Assembly: GCA_021463865.1 (NCBI GenBank)
Contig: JAJTXY010000002.1
Span: 252,219 to 316,218 of the forward strand
Length of the DNA: 64,000 nt
Origin: Anaerolineae bacterium
GTDB taxonomy: Bacteria > Chloroflexota > Anaerolineae > Aggregatilineales > J027
Direction of reading: 5' to 3'
Shown here: piece after piece, positions 53,655 to 62,963 of the stretch
Layout: every line of letters starts with the position of its first letter
Position numbering within the stretch: position 1 is the first letter of the stretch
Program-made: the position numbers and the translations under genes
Notes under the pieces: generated by a model
The model's input: only the letters and a program-made list of their open reading frames with translations
Told to the model about the DNA's origin: nothing
Databases searched by the model: none

Positions 53655-55576
53655 GGAAACACTACCTGCCCGGTTTGGCGTGTATCATAACCGGGCTGTT
53701 TACCCAATAATTGATGAAAACGCGGGTCACGCAGAGCCGCCAGTAAATTTTGGATACCGGGGTGCGATTGATAGACATCGGGGATCACCAGATCGTACTG
53801 CTCCCACCCAAACGGGATAAAATCCAAGCCCATCGCGGAGGCCGCACTGCGTACCCCCATCCCACAATCTGCCACCCCCGACACCACTGCCGCCGCGACT
53901 GCCAGATGGGTAATCTCCTCGTGGTCATAACCTACGATGGCTTCCGGCGCAATCCCCTGCCGCTGCAATTCGTAATCCAACAGCAAGCGTGTCCCGGCGC
54001 CGCGCTGACGATTCACAAATCGAACTCGTGTTAGGTCAGCAACCCCCTGAATTTGATGGGGATTACCCGCCGCCACGATATAGCCCTGTTCCCGATGGGC
54101 AAAATTGACTAATGTCACGGCTTCGTTGGGCAGATATTTGGCGAGATAGGAGATGTTGTATGTGCCTGTTTTGGGGTCAAGCAGATGAACTCCCGCAAAA
54201 TGGGCCTCTTGACGACGCAGGGCCACCAAACCACCAATTGACCCAACGTTGGCCGAGGTCAGCCGATAACCCGGATAGTGGGTCGCCAAAAATTCCGCCA
54301 ACAAATCGAGCATAGGGTCATGACTGCCCATCGCCAAAATGGTTTGCTGAATCTCGTATAGGGGGCTATAGAGCAGCACATCAACTGACTGGCCCATATT
54401 CACCCCTTCGCTAAAACGCGGAATCTGGGCGAGGCCATCGGCTTTAACCAACGATGTAATGACCCCCGCACCGCGATTTAAAGGGCTTGCCAATAAGCGT
54501 TTGCCCACCTGCGCCAACGTCACCCGCACAAAATCATCGTCACCAATCGGGGACAATAATTTGCGCGTCATGATGGCTTGGACGTGGGGACGGGTAGAGA
54601 CAGTAGAGGGCTGTCCCAACCAATGCGCCAACAGGGGTTGGATAAAAATCTCACCGGTCAGCGCGGCACTAACCGGATAACCGGGGACACCGATCACAGG
54701 GATATTTTCGATTAGGCCAATAATCACGGGATGGCCGGGCCTAACCGCAACGCCATGTACCAACAATTGACCGATTTCTCGAATAATGGACGCCGTAAAA
54801 TCTTTGCTGCCAGCCGATGAGCCGGACAGCACCAAAATCAAATCGGGCCGCTGTTGAATAGCCTGTTCTAGCGCCGCCCGAATTTTGGCGGGAGCATCCG
54901 GCACGATGTCAGTAATCACAGCTTGCCCACCCGATTCTTGAATTTGACCCGCCAAAACTAAGCTATTGTATTCAATAATCTGGCCCGGTTGAGGCGTTTG
55001 GGTAACAGGGACAAGCTCACTGCCTGTCGGAATAATCTGAATATGCGGTTGGCGACGAACTGAAACGGTTGAATATCCACATCCTGCCATCGCTCCTAAA
55101 TCAACTGGGCGAATTTTGTGATTGGCAGGCAGCACCAATTCACTGACGACCATATCCTCCCCCATCAAGCGCACATGCTGACGGGGTACGACGCTGGCCC
55201 GAATTTCAACCTTGTCAGGAGCAACGGACTGCACGTCCTCAATTTTGATAACGGCATTGGTATAAGGCGGCAGCGGATCACCTGTGTTGATGGCAAAGGC
55301 TTGCTGGCCCACCTGCAAAATAATCGGGTGAGTTTCGGTGGCGTGCAGGGTATCTTCGGCGTGAACAGCATAGCCATCCATCGCGGCGCTGTGATAATGG
55401 GGGGACGACAATTTAGCCCATACGGCGGTGGCGGTGATACGCCCCAATGCCTGTGATAATAGAATTTCTTCCCCTACCAATGGCGCGGCTTTGCCAGATT
55501 GCTCAAGGGCCAGCATCAATTTGGTCTGCGCCTCATCAAGTGGAATATCTTCAAGGTAGATATTGCGTTCAGCCAT
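53651..55576 (-). CDS. MoeA-like molybdotransferase fused to periplasmic-binding-protein-like domain
   Basis: 641 residues. Residues 1-~400 are a MoeA (molybdopterin molybdotransferase) with [11 protein letters not shown], the MDGYAV motif, [24 protein letters not shown] and [14 protein letters not shown]. From ~415 a PBP-like (LysR-substrate-binding type) domain follows: [37 protein letters not shown] and [17 protein letters not shown]. MoeA-PBP fusions are known from archaea and some bacteria; the second domain may sense molybdate or a molybdenum cofactor intermediate. It is the last gene of the formate dehydrogenase operon, overlapping moeA by 8 bp. A second, simple MoeA precedes it. Confidence 0.92.
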   Translation of the reverse strand: MAERNIYLEDIPLDEAQTKLMLALEQSGKAAPLVGEEILLSQALGRITATAVWAKLSSPHYHSAAMDGYAVHAEDTLHATETHPIILQVGQQAFAINTGDPLPPYTNAVIKIEDVQSVAPDKVEIRASVVPRQHVRLMGEDMVVSELVLPANHKIRPVDLGAMAGCGYSTVSVRRQPHIQIIPTGSELVPVTQTPQPGQIIEYNSLVLAGQIQESGGQAVITDIVPDAPAKIRAALEQAIQQRPDLILVLSGSSAGSKDFTASIIREIGQLLVHGVAVRPGHPVIIGLIENIPVIGVPGYPVSAALTGEIFIQPLLAHWLGQPSTVSTRPHVQAIMTRKLLSPIGDDDFVRVTLAQVGKRLLASPLNRGAGVITSLVKADGLAQIPRFSEGVNMGQSVDVLLYSPLYEIQQTILAMGSHDPMLDLLAEFLATHYPGYRLTSANVGSIGGLVALRRQEAHFAGVHLLDPKTGTYNISYLAKYLPNEAVTLVNFAHREQGYIVAAGNPHQIQGVADLTRVRFVNRQRGAGTRLLLDYELQRQGIAPEAIVGYDHEEITHLAVAAAVVSGVADCGMGVRSAASAMGLDFIPFGWEQYDLVIPDVYQSHPGIQNLLAALRDPRFHQLLGKQPGYDTRQTGQVVFP

Positions 55577-56807
55577 CCCACACCACCACTTCGACCAGCG
55601 TCCCCGCTTTAAGGCCGTTGCTATTCAGCGGGATATGCACCACCCCGTCGGCCCGTACCAGTGTAAAAATCAGATTCGACTTGCCAAACAGCGGTTCGGC
55701 TTGCCAACCGCCCTTGTGTTCAATCAGACGCACGGGGATGGTATCTTCCCGGCCTGTCACCGAGGCGATATTGTGCGTCAGGGTCGCATGGACAAACATC
55801 AGACGGGGTGATTTTTGACCCAAAGCGTAACGAATCAACGGCACGACGATTTGTCGCGCTACTAATAGGGCCGACACCGGATTCCCCGGTAGGCCAATCA
55901 CGGGTTTGCCGTCACAGACCGCCAAAATCGTCGGTTTACCCGGTTTGACCGCCAAGCCATGCTGCAAAATCCCCGGTTGACCCAAACTGGCAATCACCTC
56001 GCGGGTAAGGTCCCGGCTGGAAACCGAACTCCCCGCCGTCATCAATAAAATGTCCACCCCGGCAAATCCAGCACGGGCACAGGCGTGATAATCGGCGGCG
56101 TCATCTTTGGCAATCCCTAACAACACTGGATGCCCACCCACTGATTGTACCAATGCCGCCAACATCGGCGCATTGATGTCACGGATTTGCCCGGGGGCAG
56201 GCAGCGCTTCGGGGGGGACTAATTCATCCCCGCAGCTTAATATACCGATACGCGGCGGCTCAATGACCTTGATTGCTAACACTCCCACCGCCAACAATCC
56301 CCCCATATCTTCGGGGCGAAGGCGATGCCCGGCGGGTAACAGTAGTTCGCCTGATTCAACATCTTCGCCGACCTGCACCACATTTTCACCGGGAGCGATG
56401 GGGGCTAGGATTTCAATTTCAGTCTCGCTGAGTTTTTGGGTACGTTCGACCATCACCACTGCATCGGCATGGGCTGGCAGCATCGCACCCGTAAAAATCT
56501 CGACACACTGGCCTGATTGAAGGGAAATGTCGGCGGCTTGACCCATCTGAATTGAACCAATACAGGTTAGATAAGCAGGTAGGGATTGAGTCGCCCCAAA
56601 GGTATCCGAAGCGCGGACAGCATAGCCATCCATTGTGCTGCGCGGGAAATAGGGCAGGCATTCAGGGGAATAAATCGGCTCGGCTAAAACACGACCCAAT
56701 GCGGCGCGAGGGTCAAGGATGGCGGTCTGGCGAATCGGCGACCAATGGACAAAGAGTTTTTCTAGGCCCGCCTGCACCGTAGCGACATTAAAAAATTCGG
56801 CACTCAT
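55569..56807 (-). CDS. moeA: Molybdopterin molybdotransferase MoeA
   Basis: 412 residues from ATG 56807 (MSAEFFNVATVQAGLEKLFVHW); the open frame upstream lies inside fdhD. It inserts molybdate into adenylated molybdopterin. Typical segments: GRVLAEPIYSPECLPYFPRSTMDGYAVRAS, GQCVEIFTGAMLPAHADAVVMVE, LLMTAGSSVSSRDLTREV, and GLPGNPVSALLV. It is one base after the fdhD stop, strongly suggesting one operon that makes the cofactor for FdhA. The adjacent MoeA-PBP gene is a paralogue. Confidence 0.94.
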   Translation of the reverse strand: MSAEFFNVATVQAGLEKLFVHWSPIRQTAILDPRAALGRVLAEPIYSPECLPYFPRSTMDGYAVRASDTFGATQSLPAYLTCIGSIQMGQAADISLQSGQCVEIFTGAMLPAHADAVVMVERTQKLSETEIEILAPIAPGENVVQVGEDVESGELLLPAGHRLRPEDMGGLLAVGVLAIKVIEPPRIGILSCGDELVPPEALPAPGQIRDINAPMLAALVQSVGGHPVLLGIAKDDAADYHACARAGFAGVDILLMTAGSSVSSRDLTREVIASLGQPGILQHGLAVKPGKPTILAVCDGKPVIGLPGNPVSALLVARQIVVPLIRYALGQKSPRLMFVHATLTHNIASVTGREDTIPVRLIEHKGGWQAEPLFGKSNLIFTLVRADGVVHIPLNSNGLKAGTLVEVVVWDG

Positions 56808-56808
56808 A

Positions 56809-57603
56809 TCAGGCGGAAATCGGCGTAACTTCGGGCAAGCCCAGTCGTTCGGGGTGGGTATAGACGCGCATACCGCCGCGCCGCACATACCCCGCGATAC
56901 AGATACCCCATGCCGTCGCCAATTGCACACTGATGCTGGTCGGGGCGGTGCGACTGGCGACCAACGGAACCCCCATGCGCCGCGCCTTGCCCAACATTTC
57001 GGAGCTAATGCGTCCGCTGGTCAACAATAAGCAATCGCGGGTATCAATACCCGCCTGCAACGCCTTGCCTGCGATTTTATCAATCGTGTTATGTCGTCCC
57101 ACATCTTCGGCACTGACCAGCATCCCCGTTTCATTTGCCAGAATCGAGGTGTGGACACCACGCACGGCATTATAGAGTTGGGCCGCGCCTTGCAAATCGC
57201 CCATGCGCTGCAAAATGGCATCCGGGGTGATGACAAAATCGGTTGCCAGTGACGGGTGGATGGCGGTCAAATCCTGCAAGCTGATGCCCCCACCACAGCC
57301 AGAGGTTAATATCATGCGACGCGGGGGATTAAATTCGGCCCGATTGAGAAAAATATCTACAGCAGTGCCTGTAACGTTCGCTTGAACCAGCCTGATTTCC
57401 GCCAGCGATTCGATGACGCCTTCGTTATAAAGAAAGCCGAGCGCCAATGCCTCTTGGTCAAGTGGGCTGCACATGACCGTCGCCAATTCCTGCCCATTGA
57501 CGAAGATGCTAACCAGCGATTCTTCAATGACCCCGCCCTCGGTCAATTCCGTTTTTTCGAGGTCAACTGTCCAGTAGGTATAGGGAACTGCGCCGGATTC
57601 CAT
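56809..57603 (-). CDS. fdhD: FdhD, formate dehydrogenase sulfurtransferase
   Basis: 264 residues from ATG 57603 (MESGAVPYTYW), one base from the preceding gene's stop, with GAGG about 9 bp upstream; ATG 57666 would lie inside that gene. FdhD delivers sulfur from a cysteine desulfurase to the molybdenum cofactor of formate dehydrogenase. Visible motifs: MCSPLDQEALALGFLYNEGVI, ILTSGCGGG (the usual CxxC loop is reduced to a single Cys here), AEDVGRHNTIDKIAGKAL and LTSGRISSEM. Family length is 265-280 residues, so it is complete. The reduced Cys motif deserves checking. Confidence 0.92.
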   Translation of the reverse strand: MESGAVPYTYWTVDLEKTELTEGGVIEESLVSIFVNGQELATVMCSPLDQEALALGFLYNEGVIESLAEIRLVQANVTGTAVDIFLNRAEFNPPRRMILTSGCGGGISLQDLTAIHPSLATDFVITPDAILQRMGDLQGAAQLYNAVRGVHTSILANETGMLVSAEDVGRHNTIDKIAGKALQAGIDTRDCLLLTSGRISSEMLGKARRMGVPLVASRTAPTSISVQLATAWGICIAGYVRRGGMRVYTHPERLGLPEVTPISA

Positions 57604-57604
57604 A

Positions 57605-58315
57605 TTACCCGTCCTCAGCTTCTTCACGACGGTGGCGAGATCGGCGGGTGCTTTGGCGGATTTCATCAGGGGTCAAACCCTGCTCCATGCCCCACTGAAT
57701 TTTGGGCTTGAGTGCCCCCGTCGGACACACACCGACACACTGCCCACAAAACACACAGGGCGATTCGGGCATGGGGATGTCAAAGGCGGTGGCGATATGC
57801 GTGTCAAAGCCGCGTCCATCAAAGGTCAAGGCGAAAGTATATTGGGCATCTTCGGCACAGACCTGCACACAGCGCCAGCACAACACGCATTGACTGTAAT
57901 CACGCACATAAAACGGGTTGTCATCCAACAGGGCATGTTCTCTGCGTTCGGCATCGGGAAAACGGGCGGGGTCGGCGTCGTAATCACTCATGAGGGTCTG
58001 AATCGCCGGGGCGTGCTGCAAATCCACCGCTGAATTGAGCATTTCCAGAATGGTACGTCGGCTGCGTTCTACCCGTTCGTTGCGCGTTTCAACCTTGCTG
58101 CCATTGGCGCAGGCCGTGACACAAGCGGCTTGCAGCAAACGCCCATTGTTGACATCCACCACGCACACCCGACACAGCCCGTTAGAAGTGGTCGCATCAT
58201 GATAACAAATCACGGGGACTTCGACGCCCAACTGTGCCGCCGCTTCGAGCACGGTGGTTCCGGCGGGCACGGTGATTTCATGATCATCAATCGTCAGGGT
58301 AACGGTATCACTCAT
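57605..58315 (-). CDS. Formate dehydrogenase 2Fe-2S/4Fe-4S subunit (NuoG N-terminal-like)
   Basis: 236 residues from ATG 58315 ([12 protein letters not shown]), in ATGA overlap with the upstream gene. N-terminal 2Fe-2S ferredoxin domain ([18 protein letters not shown] ... CVTACANG), a middle region where the His-Cys-ligated 4Fe-4S motif of NuoG/HoxU would be but no cysteines are present ([17 protein letters not shown]), and two 4Fe-4S ferredoxin motifs ([11 protein letters not shown] and [16 protein letters not shown]). It should pass electrons between FdhA and the NuoEF-type diaphorase. The C-terminus is basic. Confidence 0.88.
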   Translation of the reverse strand: MSDTVTLTIDDHEITVPAGTTVLEAAAQLGVEVPVICYHDATTSNGLCRVCVVDVNNGRLLQAACVTACANGSKVETRNERVERSRRTILEMLNSAVDLQHAPAIQTLMSDYDADPARFPDAERREHALLDDNPFYVRDYSQCVLCWRCVQVCAEDAQYTFALTFDGRGFDTHIATAFDIPMPESPCVFCGQCVGVCPTGALKPKIQWGMEQGLTPDEIRQSTRRSRHRREEAEDG

Positions 58316-60018
58316 ACAGGCTGACCTTTCACGGCGAACAAATCGGGCCATTTTTCGAGGGCGCTTAGAACTGCTGAAGCCGCCGTCTGCCCCAATCCAC
58401 ATAAAGATGATTCGGTCATCGTCAGGCCAATATCATGTAGGCGTTCCCGATCTCCTGCCAATGGCGCAGCGGCCCGTTCCAAAATTTCCATCTGACGCTG
58501 CGTGCCCAATTGACAGGGGAAGCATTTGCCACAGCTTTCGTGTTTAAAAAAGCGCCCCAGCCGCCGCAAAATATCAGGCAGATCAGCGGTCTCATTAAAC
58601 ACCATAATGGCACCTGACCCAAAAGTGCTGCGAATCGCGCGTAAATCTTCGAATGTCAGGCGCACCTCGAGTTGGTCAGGGGTCAAAAATGTGCCCGCCG
58701 CCCCACCCATCAAAACGGTTTGCAGATTGCCGACCACCCCGCCGCAAAAATCTTCTAACAATTGGCGCAGGGTCATACCGGGGATGATTTCATAAACGCC
58801 GGGGCGATGGACATGCCCACTGACCGATACCAATTTTGGCCCGGTGCTTTTTTCCGTGCCCCACTGCTTAAACCAATCGCCGCCATGTTCGACGATACCG
58901 GGGATGGTACTCAGGGTTTCAACATTATTGACAACGGTTGGTCTCTGAAATAAACCGTGTGTGGTCGGATAGGGGGGCTTGATTCGCGGGAAACCCCGAT
59001 CTCCCTCAATCGCCTCAAACAGGGCCGTTTCCTCACCACAGATATAGGCCCCGCCGCCGCGCCGAATTTCAATATCTAATGAAAAATCGCTGCCAAAAAT
59101 GTTCTCCCCAAGTAGGCCTGCATGGGTCGCCTCATCAATCGCCCTTTGCAGGCGCCATGTGGATTCAGGATATTCCCCACGCACAAAGAGATAGGCTTTC
59201 GTCGCGCCGATGGCAAAGGCACACAGCGCTACCCCCTCTAAAATAAGATGCGGACGGGCTTCCATCAACACACGATCTTTAAAAGTGCCGGGTTCACTCT
59301 CGTCGGCATTGCATACCACATATTTTGGTTGACCTGCGGCTTGACGGGTCATTTTCCATTTGGATGCGGTTGGAAAGGCCGCACCACCCCGTCCAATTAA
59401 GCCCGATTTTTCGACCTCGCCGATCACCCCCTCCGGCCCAAGTGTCGTGATGGCATGGTGCAAGGCGCGATAATTCCCATAATCGGTAAGGGATTCGACA
59501 TGCCTGCCATCCACACCCCTTAATAGGATGTCCCCCCGAACGATGCTTTGATAGGGCGGAGTGATTTGGAGTTCCAGCAGATCACTTTCGGGAGACACCG
59601 GAGCTACCGCGATTTCCTCGTGTCCGCGCTGGCTAATCAAGGCGGCGGGAGCATGGTCACATAATCCCAAACAGGTGGTATGGCTCACGGCATATTTTCC
59701 GTCGGAGGTGGTTTCATCGTGCTGGATATTCAGGCGATGACATAGGCGATGAACGACCTCATCCGCGCCTGCCAAACCACATACCGGATCGGTACACACG
59801 CGAATCACCGTTTCAGTGGTTGGTGCGGCAGAAAAAAGGCTGTAGAAGCTAATCACGCCATAAATATCGGCTTCGGGCACATGCAGGGTATGGGATATTT
59901 GGCGCACCGCGTCCGGCCCGATATGCCCAAAGGCGGTCTGCATATCCCACAAGACAGGCAGCAAAGCGTCGCGCTGTCGGCCTTGATAGGGAGCTAAAAT
60001 TTCAGCGAGGGAGTCCAT
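58312..60018 (-). CDS. NuoE-NuoF fusion diaphorase subunit of formate dehydrogenase
   Basis: 568 residues. Residues ~1-150 are a NuoE-like thioredoxin-fold 2Fe-2S domain ([42 protein letters not shown]). From ~165 a NuoF-like domain follows: [19 protein letters not shown] (FMN/NADH site), [33 protein letters not shown], and the 4Fe-4S motif [16 protein letters not shown] near 500. It should transfer electrons from formate to NAD. This gene plus the ferredoxin subunit and FdhA resemble the FdsABG-type NAD-dependent formate dehydrogenase, but with NuoE and NuoF fused. 33 bp before it (upstream) lies mobA. Confidence 0.93.
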   Translation of the reverse strand: MDSLAEILAPYQGRQRDALLPVLWDMQTAFGHIGPDAVRQISHTLHVPEADIYGVISFYSLFSAAPTTETVIRVCTDPVCGLAGADEVVHRLCHRLNIQHDETTSDGKYAVSHTTCLGLCDHAPAALISQRGHEEIAVAPVSPESDLLELQITPPYQSIVRGDILLRGVDGRHVESLTDYGNYRALHHAITTLGPEGVIGEVEKSGLIGRGGAAFPTASKWKMTRQAAGQPKYVVCNADESEPGTFKDRVLMEARPHLILEGVALCAFAIGATKAYLFVRGEYPESTWRLQRAIDEATHAGLLGENIFGSDFSLDIEIRRGGGAYICGEETALFEAIEGDRGFPRIKPPYPTTHGLFQRPTVVNNVETLSTIPGIVEHGGDWFKQWGTEKSTGPKLVSVSGHVHRPGVYEIIPGMTLRQLLEDFCGGVVGNLQTVLMGGAAGTFLTPDQLEVRLTFEDLRAIRSTFGSGAIMVFNETADLPDILRRLGRFFKHESCGKCFPCQLGTQRQMEILERAAAPLAGDRERLHDIGLTMTESSLCGLGQTAASAVLSALEKWPDLFAVKGQPV

Positions 60019-60053
60019 TCCACAATCCTATACAAGAGATTTAGTTTAAAGAG

Positions 60054-60647
60054 TCATCCACCCGCCAACCGCCGCGCTTCCTCTAGTTCCTGCGGTGTGT
60101 TGACATTAAAAAACGACAGACCTTTAGGGTCAAAGGATTGATATTCGGCCTCGTCCAGATAGCGCACCCGCACATCATCGTAAAAACCCATTACCTTAAG
60201 CTGGTCGGCGTCCAAGCGTTTGCGAATGGGGGCGAGGCACGCTTGGCTATAAATCGCGTGTAATCCTTCGGGATAGCTGTCCACACGTGGAACAATCACA
60301 TCATACGAGCCATCACACAAACCCATCATGTATTTCAATAGGGTAGGGTTGGCAAAGGGCATGTCACAAGCGATGACTAGCGTATGTTCAAATTGACTAT
60401 AGGTAATCGCGGTATAGATGCCACCCAGCGACCCCTTATCAGGTAGGACATCGGTAAACATGGGCAGACCCAGCGCGGCGTAATCATCGGGGCGATTGGT
60501 TATCAAAATACGTTCATCTTCGCCCAAATCTGCCAGCCGATCCAACAAATGTTCAATGAGAGACTTGCCGAGCATGGTGACAAATGATTTGTCCGTACCC
60601 ATGCGCGAACTTTTGCCCCCCGCCATAATCGCTAGGGTCAGGCTCAT
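60054..60647 (-). CDS. mobA: Molybdenum cofactor guanylyltransferase MobA
   Basis: 197 residues. Adds GMP to molybdopterin to make the bis-MGD cofactor used by FdhA. The nucleotidyltransferase signature is SLTLAIMAGGKSSRMGTDKSFVTMLGK, with LPDKGSLGGIYTAI and VIACDMPFANPTLLKYM. AAAGGGG precedes the ATG at 6-bp spacing. It sits 12 bp after fdhA, linking the enzyme and cofactor genes in one operon. Confidence 0.93.
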   Translation of the reverse strand: MSLTLAIMAGGKSSRMGTDKSFVTMLGKSLIEHLLDRLADLGEDERILITNRPDDYAALGLPMFTDVLPDKGSLGGIYTAITYSQFEHTLVIACDMPFANPTLLKYMMGLCDGSYDVIVPRVDSYPEGLHAIYSQACLAPIRKRLDADQLKVMGFYDDVRVRYLDEAEYQSFDPKGLSFFNVNTPQELEEARRLAGG

Positions 60648-60659
60648 GACTTGCCCCTT

Positions 60660-62825
60660 TTAATGCACATAGGTGGTGGGGTCTTTGATCGTGCCCCGTT
60701 CATCCAATGCAATATCGGCCCCTTCTCGCATCGGCGCATCTGTTTTCCGCAGTCGCACCGCTGCCATTTTAAAGTCCGGGATTTTGGCGCGGGGGTCAAT
60801 CTTATCGAGCGTGAGCAAATTCGCCGCCGCCTCAACAAAATGGAAGGGTAGAAACACCGTCCCCACCGGAGAGCGCCCTGTCACCATTACCCGACAGACG
60901 ACACTGCCCCGCCGCGAACTGACCTCCACCCAGTCCCCTGACACCAATTCAAGCGTATGGGCATCGTCGGGGTGCATCTCCAAAATCGGCTCTGGGAAAA
61001 TCTCGTTCAGTTTGGAGGGGCGGGTCATCGTGCCGCCGTGCCAATGGAACAAGACACGGCCCGTCGTCAAATGATAGGGGTATTCGGCGTCGGGGAGTTC
61101 GCTGTCCGTACCATATTCCAATGCCCAGAATTTCCCTCTGCCGCGTGGAAAATCGTTCTCAAACAGATAGGGTGTGCCGGGGTGGTCAAGTGTTGGGCAG
61201 GGCCAATGCACACCACCCTCATGTTCCAGCCGTTCATAGGTGATGCCATAAAAATCAGGCGTTAGGAAGCGCATTTCTTCCCAGATAGCCTCCGCGTCGG
61301 GGTAATCATATCCCGCGCTGTGTTCAACCTCCAATATTTTCTCCATACGGGTCGCAATGTCACACACAATCTGCCAATCGGGACGCGACTCCCCATAGGC
61401 GGGTAAAGCCTGTCGAACACGCTGGACGCGCCGGTCACTGTTGGTGAAAGTGCCATCTTTTTCGGCAAAGCTGGCGGAGGGCAAAATCACATCGGCCAGT
61501 TCACTCGTTTCATTCATGAAGATGTCAATGCACATCGTAAAATCGAGATGTTCCATCGCGTGGCGGGCATGGGCCAAGTTGGGTTCGCTCATGAGCGGAT
61601 TTTCACCCATCACGACCATTGCACGAATTTTGCCCAGCAGTGCTCCATCCACCATTTCGGTCACGGTCAGGCCGGGATCAGGCGAAAGCGACGTATGCCA
61701 TGCGGATTCAAATTTGCCACGAATAGCCGGGTCAGTGATTTTTTGGTAGGCGGTAAACACATTGGGCAGGCCGCCACTGTCGGAACAGCCCTGTACATTA
61801 TTTTGACCACGTAGCGGGTTGAGGCCTGTACCCGGTTTGCCGATATGCCCAGTCAGCAAAGCGAGATTGGTCAAGGCGAGGGCGTTATCCGTACCATGTG
61901 TGCTTTGACTAATGCCCATGCCCCAATAAAACGCGGCGCGATCCGCTTGGGCATACATGCGGGCAGCTTGGCGAATTTGCTCGGCGGGCACCCCGCTGAT
62001 TTCTTCGGCCCATTCCGGCGTAAATTGCTCTAGGGATTCAATATAGTCGTTGAAGTCTTCGGTGCGGCGGCTGATAAAATCCTCATTATAGAGTTTCTCG
62101 GCGACAATGACATGCGCCATTGCCTGATAAACCGCTACATCTGTCCCCGGTTTTTGTCGCAACCACAGTGTCGCAAAATCGGTCAATTCGATTTGGCGCG
62201 GGTCAATCACAATCAATTTGGCGCCATTTTGTCGCACGGCCCGTTTGAGAAATAGGCTAATCACCGGATGGGTTTCGGTGGTATTGCTACCCGTGACGAT
62301 GAACGTATCCAGATGCTCCATTTCGGCGATGCTGTTGCTCATGGCGCTCGACCCGATGGCGAGTTGCAGCCCGGTCACACTTCCAGCATGGCACAATCGC
62401 GCACAATGATCCACATTATTTGTTTTGAGGACGGCTCGCACCCATTTTTGGAACACATAGTTGTCTTCATTGGTGGCTTTGGCGCAGGCATAGGTGGCAA
62501 TGCTGTCGCCGCCACTTTCGCGCACTATCTGGCTGAGTCTTTCGGCGACGAGGGTGAGAGCTTCCTCCCAAGTGGCTTCTCGAAATTCACCGGGGCCGCC
62601 ATTACGAATCAGGGGTGTCTTAAGACGGCGCGGATGGGTCGTAAAATCCAGTCCAAAGCGACCTTTGACACACAGATTGCCATAATTGGGTGCAGAATCA
62701 AACGGGGCACTCACGCGGTAAATGACATCATCTTTGATGTGCAAATTCATCTGACACCCCACCCCGCAGTAGGGACAGGTGGTGCGGACAGTGTGGTCTG
62801 GGGAGAGCATGGGGGCTGCGACCAT
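60660..62825 (-). CDS. fdhA: Formate dehydrogenase catalytic subunit (Mo-bis-MGD)
   Basis: 721 residues from ATG 62825, with GGAG 8 bp upstream; a GTG at 62831 is in frame but only 3 bp from the GGAG. N-terminal 4Fe-4S cluster motif TTCPYCGVGCQMNL plus GNLCVKGRFG, then the molybdopterin domain. The Mo ligand is Cys in DHCARLCHAGSV (Sec in some homologues), followed by the catalytic His. Also seen: FIVTGSNTTETHPVIS, IVIDPRQIELTDFATLWL, NPLRGQNNVQGCSDSGGLP, and the C-terminal LTTGRVLFHWHGGTMTRPS. Lacks the NuoG-like N-terminal domain of long FdsA; that part is a separate gene (57605). It oxidises formate to CO2. Confidence 0.95.
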   Translation of the reverse strand: MVAAPMLSPDHTVRTTCPYCGVGCQMNLHIKDDVIYRVSAPFDSAPNYGNLCVKGRFGLDFTTHPRRLKTPLIRNGGPGEFREATWEEALTLVAERLSQIVRESGGDSIATYACAKATNEDNYVFQKWVRAVLKTNNVDHCARLCHAGSVTGLQLAIGSSAMSNSIAEMEHLDTFIVTGSNTTETHPVISLFLKRAVRQNGAKLIVIDPRQIELTDFATLWLRQKPGTDVAVYQAMAHVIVAEKLYNEDFISRRTEDFNDYIESLEQFTPEWAEEISGVPAEQIRQAARMYAQADRAAFYWGMGISQSTHGTDNALALTNLALLTGHIGKPGTGLNPLRGQNNVQGCSDSGGLPNVFTAYQKITDPAIRGKFESAWHTSLSPDPGLTVTEMVDGALLGKIRAMVVMGENPLMSEPNLAHARHAMEHLDFTMCIDIFMNETSELADVILPSASFAEKDGTFTNSDRRVQRVRQALPAYGESRPDWQIVCDIATRMEKILEVEHSAGYDYPDAEAIWEEMRFLTPDFYGITYERLEHEGGVHWPCPTLDHPGTPYLFENDFPRGRGKFWALEYGTDSELPDAEYPYHLTTGRVLFHWHGGTMTRPSKLNEIFPEPILEMHPDDAHTLELVSGDWVEVSSRRGSVVCRVMVTGRSPVGTVFLPFHFVEAAANLLTLDKIDPRAKIPDFKMAAVRLRKTDAPMREGADIALDERGTIKDPTTYVH

Positions 62826-62888
62826 AGACACTACTCCAATAAATTTTAAGCGTAATCAAAGACAATATTTCGAAATTTAGTTATTTGC

Positions 62889-62894
62889 ATTATA
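62889..62894 (-). promoter_or_regulatory. Putative -10 element of the formate dehydrogenase operon
   Basis: On the minus strand a consensus TATAAT lies at 62894-62889, 64 bp before the fdhA ATG. No good -35 was found at 16-18 bp, so the promoter may need an activator. Confidence 0.5.
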
Positions 62895-62913
62895 CCGCAG
62901 AGAGTTGACCAGA

Positions 62914-62950
62914 GGAAAATGGACAGGGCAACGAATCACCCCCATCCATT
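62914..62950 (-). terminator. Terminator after malate synthase
   Basis: On the minus strand AATGGATGGGG (62950-62940) pairs with CCCTGTCCATT (62928-62918), 11 bp with two wobbles, then TTTTCC. It lies 13 bp past the malate synthase stop and just upstream of the fdhA -10. Confidence 0.72.
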
Positions 62951-62963
62951 AAACACAAGTGGG

